A stretch of 35,649 nt of DNA from Raineyella sp034933565 (GTDB lineage: Bacteria; Actinomycetota; Actinomycetes; Propionibacteriales; Propionibacteriaceae), in NCBI RefSeq assembly GCF_034933565.1, contig NZ_JAYFNG010000043.1, forward strand, positions 1 to 35,649, in the 5' to 3' direction. Below are positions 31,187 through 35,649 of the stretch, piece after piece. Position numbers and translations under genes: made by a program. Numbering within the stretch: position 1 is the stretch's first letter; every line of letters begins with the position of its first letter. Below the pieces are notes generated by a model, which saw only the letters and a program-made list of their open reading frames with translations, had not been told where the DNA came from and did not search any database.

Positions 31187-32145
31187 CGGCGATCCTCCTT
31201 CGTGGCGGGAAGTCCTGCGGTCGGGACGGGTGGTCCTGCGATCAGGGAGGCGACCGCCGCGGGATCAGCGGCGCGGTGGGCGTGCCGGAACCCGGGGTGG
31301 TAGAGGTGACTGCGGGTGCCGCTCGGGCCCTCCCGCAGGGCGGGGCCGACGAGGACGACGGTGTGCTTCCACAGCTTGTGCTCGCGCATCGTCGCGGACA
31401 GCTCGGCCAGCTCACAGCGCAGCATCAGCTCGTCGGGCCAGGTGACCCGGAAGCCGATGATGCACGGTGTGTCGGGCGGGTAGCCACCGGCCAGCAGCTC
31501 CTCCTGCAGCACCTTGTTGCGGGCCGCGGACAGGTAGAGGGCCATCGTCGTGCCGTGCGCGGCGAAGGAGCGTACGGTCTCCCGGTCCGGCATCGGGGTC
31601 CGGCCGCCCTCCAGCCGGGTGAGGACCAGCGACTGGGACACCTGGGGCACGGTGATCTCGACATCGGCCCGGGCCGCCGCGGCGGAGAACGCCGACACCC
31701 CGGGGACCGTCCCGTACGCGATGCCGATGTCGTGGCACAGCGCCCGTTGTTCGCCCATCGCGCCGTAGATCGACGGGTCGCCGGTGTGCACCCGGGCCAC
31801 CAGCAGGTCCTGGTCGCGGGCCCGCTCGAAGACCGGGCGGAGCGCTTCCAGCGGCAATGCGGCGGAGTCGATCAGCTCCGCGTCGGGTCGGGCGCCGGCG
31901 ACGATGTCGGGGTGGACCAGGCTGGACGCCCAGACCACGATGTCGGCCTCGGCCACCACCCGGGCGCCACGGACGGTGATCAGGTCCGCCGCGCCGGGGC
32001 CGGCGCCGACGAACATCACCAGTCCGCGCCCCCCGGGGCTCTTCTCGGCGACCGTCTGCTCAGCGAGGGTCTGCTCGGTCATTGTCTGTTCAGCGACAGT
32101 CCCCTCCTCGGCGACCATCTGCTCAGCGAGGGTCTGCTCGGTCAC
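31183..32145 (-). CDS. cbiF: Cobalt-precorrin-4 C11-methyltransferase
   Basis: A 320-residue class III S-adenosylmethionine methyltransferase of the CbiF/CobM type. After an unusual 35-residue Glu/Gln/Thr-rich N-terminal extension, the domain begins with MFVGAGPGAADLITVRG, followed by HTGDPSIYGAMGEQ, GTVPGVSAFSAAAA, VSQSLVLTRLEGGRTPMP and HGTTMALYLSA, the family's SAM and substrate sites. It adds the C11 methyl group. The N-terminal extension (TEQTLAEQ repeats) comes from a 63-bp tandem duplication that includes the start codon. GTG 32145 has GGGAGG 6 nt upstream and overlaps the cbiL stop by 4 nt; ATG 32082 is a possible second start. Confidence 0.93.
   Translation of the reverse strand: MTEQTLAEQMVAEEGTVAEQTMTEQTLAEQTVAEKSPGGRGLVMFVGAGPGAADLITVRGARVVAEADIVVWASSLVHPDIVAGARPDAELIDSAALPLEALRPVFERARDQDLLVARVHTGDPSIYGAMGEQRALCHDIGIAYGTVPGVSAFSAAAARADVEITVPQVSQSLVLTRLEGGRTPMPDRETVRSFAAHGTTMALYLSAARNKVLQEELLAGGYPPDTPCIIGFRVTWPDELMLRCELAELSATMREHKLWKHTVVLVGPALREGPSGTRSHLYHPGFRHAHRAADPAAVASLIAGPPVPTAGLPATKEDRR
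32037..32145 (-). repeat. 63-bp tandem duplication at the cbiF start
   Basis: On the minus strand the first copy starts with GTGACCGAGCAGACC (32145) and the second with ATGACCGAGCAGACC (32082). The second copy matches over about 42 bp. Confidence 0.85.
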
Positions 32146-33002
32146 AGTCGACCTCCCGTCGTCGGGCGTGCCGGGGTGACCAGCACGGTGCTGAAGTAGG
32201 GGGCGGCCGCCCGGGTCGCCGGGTCCTTGCCGTCGAACAGCCGTTGGTCCGCCAGACCGATGTCGGTGCCGATCACCACGTCGTGGTCGGGGCGGGTCGC
32301 CGCGACGGTGTCGAGGACCTCGGGCAGGCGCCGGCCCGCTTTGTAGGCGACCACGGTGTCGGCCGTCGCCAGGGCCTCGGCGAGCACCTCGAGCCCGCCG
32401 GTCACCGGCACCAGGGCCAGCACCTCGCGCCCCTCCACCAGCGGTGTCCGGGTGACGCCGGCCAGCGCCTGCATGGCGGTGATCCCGGGCACGACCTCGA
32501 TCTGCAGGTCGGGCACCTCGCGGGCCACCTCGGCGGCCAGATAGCTGAACGTCGAGTAGACGCTGGGGTCGCCGACGGTGGCGAAGCACACCGTCCGGGC
32601 ACCGTCCCGGAAGGCGCGCACCGCGGCCTCGGTCGACGCGGCCCAGGCGGCCCGGCGCTCGGGGCCGACACCGCTGCGCTCACGCATGCTGAACGGCACG
32701 GCGACGATCCGGCCGGTGGCCGCCGGGCAGGCGGCCGCGACGATCCGGTCCGCCCGGCCGGCGGCTCCGCTGGTCCCTGCAGTTCCGGTGGCCCCGGTGG
32801 CCCCGACGGTGTCGGCGGTTCCGGTGGTGTCGACGGTGCCGGCGGACCGCTCGGTGCGCGGCACCAGCACGACGTCGGCCTCGGTGAGGACCCGTACGGC
32901 CTTGACGGTGACCAGTTCAGGATCGCCCGGTCCCACGCCCACGCCGACCAGGCGGGGTGGCGGAGGCGTCCCGTCGGGTCCCTCCGGCTGCGACCGGTCC
33001 AC
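32142..33002 (-). CDS. cbiL: Cobalt-factor II / precorrin-2 C20-methyltransferase
   Basis: A 286-residue CbiL/CobI methyltransferase, which adds the C20 methyl group to cobalt-factor II. It has VGVGVGPGDPELVTVKA at the N-terminus, then TVGDPSVYSTFSY and VPGITAMQALAG. A Thr/Ala/Gly-rich insert of about 30 residues (TVDTTGTADTVGATGATG...) sits where other members have a short charged linker before DRIVAAA; it is encoded by 9-bp-like repeats. GTG 33002 is chosen because GAGGAG lies 5 nt upstream and a TAGGAT -10 (33037-33042, minus) would start the transcript near 33030, downstream of ATG 33038. It is the first gene of the leftward cobalamin operon. Confidence 0.9.
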   Translation of the reverse strand: MDRSQPEGPDGTPPPPRLVGVGVGPGDPELVTVKAVRVLTEADVVLVPRTERSAGTVDTTGTADTVGATGATGTAGTSGAAGRADRIVAAACPAATGRIVAVPFSMRERSGVGPERRAAWAASTEAAVRAFRDGARTVCFATVGDPSVYSTFSYLAAEVAREVPDLQIEVVPGITAMQALAGVTRTPLVEGREVLALVPVTGGLEVLAEALATADTVVAYKAGRRLPEVLDTVAATRPDHDVVIGTDIGLADQRLFDGKDPATRAAAPYFSTVLVTPARPTTGGRL

Positions 33003-33036
33003 GTCGTCTCCTCGTCTCGGCGGGTGCGTCGGGGTC

Positions 33037-33042
33037 ATCCTA
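33037..33042 (-). promoter_or_regulatory. -10 element of the cbiL-cbiF-cbiGH-cbiX operon
   Basis: TAGGAT on the minus strand, about 28 nt plus a GAGGAG Shine-Dalgarno before GTG 33002. The 59-bp gap to the NUDIX gene leaves no room for a cobalamin riboswitch. Confidence 0.5.
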
Positions 33043-33085
33043 CGGAGAAGTACTACCGAGTCCGGAGTCGGGGGTGGCCCGGGCG

Positions 33086-33091
33086 TACGCT
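33086..33091 (+). promoter_or_regulatory. NUDIX gene -10 element, leaderless
   Basis: TACGCT, then CGACGG, then GTG 33098. Confidence 0.5.
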
Positions 33092-33097
33092 CGACGG

Positions 33098-33580
33098 GTG
33101 CCGTACGCCCCCGTCCTCACCACCCTGGCCTACGTCGTCCGCGACGGGCAGGTGCTGATGTGCCACCGGATCGCCCGCGACACCGACGAGCAGTACGGCA
33201 AGTGGAACGGTCTGGGCGGCAAGCTCGAGCAGAGCGAGGACGCCGCCGCCGGGATCATCCGTGAGCTGGCGGAGGAGGCCGGGATCGTGCCGACCGCGAT
33301 GACGCTGCGCGGCACGCTGAACTGGCCGGGGTTCTCCGGCCCCGACGGGCACGTCTTCGGGCTGGTCTTCCTGGTCACCGCCTTCGAGGGGGAGCCGCCG
33401 CAGCGCAACGTCGAGGGCGAGCTGCGCTGGGTCCCGCTGGAGGACCTGATGGACCTCGACATGTGGGAGGGGGACCGACACTTCCTGCCGCTGCTGTTCG
33501 ACGACGACCCACGGCCGTTCCATGCGGTGATCCCGTACGCCGCGGGACGCCCGACCGGCGTGACCGTCACCCGGCTCTGA
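33098..33580 (+). CDS. NUDIX hydrolase, MutT / 8-oxo-dGTP diphosphatase-like
   Basis: A 160-residue NUDIX protein. The NUDIX box G-x5-E-x7-REUxEExGU is complete at residues 41-63 (Gly41, Glu47, Arg55-Glu56, Glu59-Glu60). The protein looks like short-form 8-oxo-(d)GTP diphosphatases (YGKWNGLGGK before the box and LRWVPLEDL after it), which clear oxidised nucleotides, but other (d)NTP or nucleoside-diphosphate substrates are possible. Starts upstream of GTG 33098 would run into the cbiL promoter; TACGCT sits 6 nt before 33098. It is divergent from cbiL. Confidence 0.88.
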   Translation: MPYAPVLTTLAYVVRDGQVLMCHRIARDTDEQYGKWNGLGGKLEQSEDAAAGIIRELAEEAGIVPTAMTLRGTLNWPGFSGPDGHVFGLVFLVTAFEGEPPQRNVEGELRWVPLEDLMDLDMWEGDRHFLPLLFDDDPRPFHAVIPYAAGRPTGVTVTRL

Positions 33581-33704
33581 GCGGCCGGCCCGCACCCGGT
33601 TCCGAGGGCCCGGCCGTCCGCCAGCGCCACCGGACGGTGCCGTGCAACCGTCCCAGTGGCAGCGCGCTCCTGGCAGGATTAGGTCAATGGCCCCCTTGGG
33701 TTGT

Positions 33705-33719
33705 ACTGTGAATCACAGT
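33705..33719. promoter_or_regulatory. Perfect palindrome upstream of the cold-shock gene
   Basis: ACTGTGA-A-TCACAGT, a 7-1-7 palindrome in the 281-bp gap between the NUDIX and csp genes. The half-site spacing (1 nt) is too short for CRP. It could be an operator or the stem of a small hairpin. Confidence 0.4.
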
Positions 33720-33814
33720 TGTTGCGGTTCGCAGGATCTGGACAAGCAGGACACCCAGCCAGGGTGGACCGGTCTTTCTGGGAAGGCGTCTCATCAGCAT
33801 CACCCATCGGGCGC

Positions 33815-33820
33815 TACGAT
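33815..33820 (+). promoter_or_regulatory. csp -10 element
   Basis: TACGAT, with transcription predicted near 33828 and a 34-nt leader that includes AAGGA before ATG 33862. The rest of the 281-bp gap holds no gene I can support. Confidence 0.5.
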
Positions 33821-33861
33821 GGCGCCCAGTACAACCTCCCATCTGAAGGACACAGATTTTC

Positions 33862-34068
33862 ATGAACACCGGCACCGTCAAGTGGTTCAACGCTGAGAAG
33901 GGCTTCGGCTTCATCGCGCCCGAGGACGGCTCCCCCGACGTTTTCGCTCACTTCTCCGCCATCAACTCCAACGGCTACCGTTCGCTCAACGAGGGCGACC
34001 GGGTCGAGTTCGAGACCGTCGAGGGCCCGAAGGGCATGCAGGCGGCCAACATCACCGTGATCCAGTGA
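33862..34068 (+). CDS. Cold-shock protein, CspA family
   Basis: A 68-residue single cold-shock domain, the normal length. It binds single-stranded RNA and DNA through RNP1 (KGFGFI, 13-18) and RNP2 (VFAHF, 27-31), acting as an RNA chaperone. It starts TGTVKWFNAEKG, the typical actinobacterial form. The ATG has AAGGA about 11 nt upstream, and the leader is short, unlike the long thermosensing leader of E. coli cspA. A strong terminator follows. Confidence 0.97.
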   Translation: MNTGTVKWFNAEKGFGFIAPEDGSPDVFAHFSAINSNGYRSLNEGDRVEFETVEGPKGMQAANITVIQ

Positions 34069-34089
34069 CCCTGCGTCACTGAGTCTCTC

Positions 34090-34125
34090 CCGAAGGCCCC
34101 CGGTCATCCGACCGGGGGCCTTCGG
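34090..34125 (+). terminator. csp terminator
   Basis: A perfect 16-bp stem (CCGAAGGCCCCCGGTC and its complement) with the loop ATCC. There is no T-run. Confidence 0.85.
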
Positions 34126-34254
34126 CGTGTTCCACGACCGCCGTCCCGGTCAGCCTCGTGCCGCCGGCGGTCCGTACGGTGTCCGGTCCGTACGGTGCCG
34201 GACCGCCGACCGGACCCGGCCGGGCAACGCTCGCCCGGCGGCGACCCCTGACGT

Positions 34255-34260
34255 TAGGCT
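34255..34260 (+). promoter_or_regulatory. trpB2 -10 element
   Basis: TAGGCT, giving a leader of about 41 nt with AGGAAGG 7 nt before GTG 34308. Upstream of it is a CCGTACGG-rich stretch (34170-34200) of unknown role. Confidence 0.5.
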
Positions 34261-34307
34261 GGCCCTTGGTCGCAAGGCTGCGACCGATGACCGAGGAAGG
34301 ATCCCCC

Positions 34308-35612
34308 GTGAGCGAGACCGCCATCCCGCGTTCCCTCGAGCCGTTGGGCTTCGCCGTGCCGTCGACCGTCCCGACGCACTGGTACAACCTGATGGCCGAT
34401 CTGCCCGAGCCGGTGCCGCCGCACCTCCACCCGGCCACCCGTGAGCCGCTGACGCCCGAGGACCTCGCTCCACTGTTCCCGATGAGCCTGATCGCGCAGG
34501 AGGTCTCCACCGAGCGGTGGATCGAGATCCCGCAGACGGTCCGGGAGATCTACTCCGGCTGGCGCCCCTCGCCGCTGGTCCGGGCGCACCGTCTGGAGCG
34601 GGCGCTCGGCACCGGCGCGCACGTCTACTACAAGTACGAGGGTGTTTCCCCGGCCGGCTCGCACAAGCCGAACTCCGCGGTCGCCCAGGCCTACTTCAAC
34701 GCGGCCGAGGGCGTCACCCGGCTGACCACCGAGACCGGTGCCGGCCAGTGGGGCGCCTCGCTGTCGATGGCCTGCGCCCTGCTCGGCCTGGAGTGCGAGG
34801 TCTGGCAGGTCCGGGCGTCGTACGACACCAAGCCGTACCGCCGGATGCAGATGGAGACCTACGGCGGCACCTGCCACTCGTCGCCCTCGGACCTCACCCG
34901 GGCCGGCCGGGAACTGCTCGAGAAGTACCCGGACACCTCCGGCTCGCTCGGCATGGCGATCTCCGAGGCGGTCGAGTCGGCGGTCGAGGACCCGAACGCG
35001 CACTACGCCCTCGGCTCGGTGCTCAACCACGTGATGCTGCACCAGACCGTGATCGGCCAGGAGGCGCTGGTCCAGCTCGAGGAGGCGGGCGAGCGGCAGG
35101 CCGACATCGTCTTCGGCTGCGCCGGCGGTGGCTCCAACCTGGCCGGCCTGTCCTTCCCGTTCATCGGGCAGAACCTCCGCGAGGGCACCACCACCAAGGT
35201 CGTCGCCTGCGAGCCCGCGGCGTGCCCGAGCCTGACCCAGGGCGAGTACCGCTACGACTACGGCGATGTCGCCGGGATGACGCCGCTACTGAAGATGTAC
35301 ACCTTGGGGCGGGACTTCGTGCCGCCGGCCATCCACGCCGGTGGCCTGCGCTACCACGGGATGTCGCCGATCGTCTCGCACGCGGTCAACCTCGGCCACA
35401 TCTCGGCGATCGCCGTCGACCAGGACACCGCGTTCTCGGCCGGCATCGAGTTCGCCCGGGCCGAGGGCATCATCCCGGCGCCGGAGTCCTGCCATGCGGT
35501 CGCCGGGGCGATGGACCACCTGCGGACCTCCGCCGAGGATGGCGAGGTGGTCGTGATCGGCCTGTCCGGCAACGGTGTGCTCGACCTGGCGGCGTACGAG
35601 AAGTACGTCTGA
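34308..35612 (+). CDS. trpB2: TrpB2-type tryptophan synthase beta-like PLP enzyme
   Basis: A 434-residue fold-type II PLP enzyme of the TrpB2 group, which makes tryptophan from serine and indole, possibly salvaging free indole. Lys120 in SHKPN is the presumed Schiff-base lysine, TETGAGQWG is the substrate-binding loop and GCAGGGSNLAG binds the PLP phosphate. TrpB2 differs from TrpB1 in its longer N-terminus and changed TrpA-docking surface. There is no trpA nearby, in keeping with stand-alone function. GTG 34308 has AGGAAGG 7 nt upstream; ATG 34287 is a less likely alternative. Confidence 0.93.
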   Translation: MSETAIPRSLEPLGFAVPSTVPTHWYNLMADLPEPVPPHLHPATREPLTPEDLAPLFPMSLIAQEVSTERWIEIPQTVREIYSGWRPSPLVRAHRLERALGTGAHVYYKYEGVSPAGSHKPNSAVAQAYFNAAEGVTRLTTETGAGQWGASLSMACALLGLECEVWQVRASYDTKPYRRMQMETYGGTCHSSPSDLTRAGRELLEKYPDTSGSLGMAISEAVESAVEDPNAHYALGSVLNHVMLHQTVIGQEALVQLEEAGERQADIVFGCAGGGSNLAGLSFPFIGQNLREGTTTKVVACEPAACPSLTQGEYRYDYGDVAGMTPLLKMYTLGRDFVPPAIHAGGLRYHGMSPIVSHAVNLGHISAIAVDQDTAFSAGIEFARAEGIIPAPESCHAVAGAMDHLRTSAEDGEVVVIGLSGNGVLDLAAYEKYV

Positions 35613-35623
35613 TCCGGTTGCCT

Positions 35624-35649
35624 GCTGACCGGCCGGCGAGCCGGTCAGC
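35624..35649 (+). terminator. trpB2 terminator, at the window edge
   Basis: A 10-bp stem GCTGACCGGC / GCCGGTCAGC with a 6-nt loop, starting 11 bp after the stop codon. The window ends at the stem, so any T-run cannot be seen. Confidence 0.6.

Noticed and set aside
33003..33038. ATG at 33038 as the cbiL start
   Set aside because: It lies within the TAGGAT -10 hexamer and has no ribosome binding site; GTG 33002 has GAGGAG at good spacing.
33003..33097. Cobalamin riboswitch before cbiL
   Set aside because: The intergenic region is under 100 bp, is shared with the NUDIX promoter and has no B12-box-like sequence.
33642..33896. Small open frame overlapping the start of csp
   Set aside because: No ribosome binding site, no recognisable domain, and it overlaps csp in another frame.

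Overview
The window is about 35.6 kb of very GC-rich chromosomal DNA with G/C-ending codons, many GTG starts, and actinobacterial hallmarks: a WhiB-like regulator, a bacterial proteasome activator (Bpa), a GTP-dependent PEP carboxykinase, a stand-alone TrpB2 and an MptA/B-like polyprenol-phosphate mannosyltransferase. An anaerobic (early cobalt insertion) cobalamin gene set with CbiX-Met8 and CbiG-CbiH fusions makes a Propionibacteriaceae-like actinomycete a reasonable guess. This is inferred from gene content; no 16S is present.

Layout. 1-162: 3' end of dhaL. 317-4674: citrate synthase, a GH13 protein, an EcsC protein and aat. 4671-7913: a mannosyltransferase, prephenate dehydratase and a lipoprotein, head to tail. 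8034-11824: a PAP2/lipid-kinase fusion divergent from serS and a HAD phosphatase. 11959-13230: a Wbl-HTH regulator and bpa. 13589-13876: an internally deleted IS30-type element. 13983-20452: a quinone oxidoreductase, tRNA-Ser(UGA) abutting a small membrane protein gene, a MacB/FtsX-type ABC exporter and an LCP cell-wall ligase. 20601-26213: tRNA-Ser(GCU), acetyl-CoA synthetase, an aminodeoxychorismate-lyase-like enzyme, PEP carboxykinase and tRNA-Arg(ACG). 26301-33002: cobalamin genes in two convergent arms (cbiC-cbiD rightward; cbiL-cbiF-cbiGH-cbiX/met8 leftward). 33098-35612: a NUDIX hydrolase, a cold-shock protein and trpB2.

How the genes work together. gltA, acs and pckG cover acetate activation, TCA entry and gluconeogenesis, and CRP/GlxR-like sites can be read upstream of pckG and, more weakly, near acs and the GH13 gene. 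The cobalamin genes supply the middle of the anaerobic corrin-ring pathway, from precorrin-2 to cobalt-precorrin-6A plus the final methyl shift; cbiJ, cbiE/T, cbiA and the uroporphyrinogen methyltransferase are not here.

The most distinctive patterns are at the level of gene architecture. (i) At least ten genes begin exactly 6-7 nt after a TANNNT-like -10 hexamer, which predicts leaderless mRNAs. (ii) One protein gene starts 1 nt after a tRNA, so tRNA 3' processing would itself create a nearly leaderless mRNA. (iii) Short tandem repeats (15-24 bp, and one of 63 bp) sit repeatedly at gene ends, across stop or start codons, or in linkers. I found no defence island, prophage or CRISPR array; apart from the IS30 relic the region looks like ordinary core chromosome.
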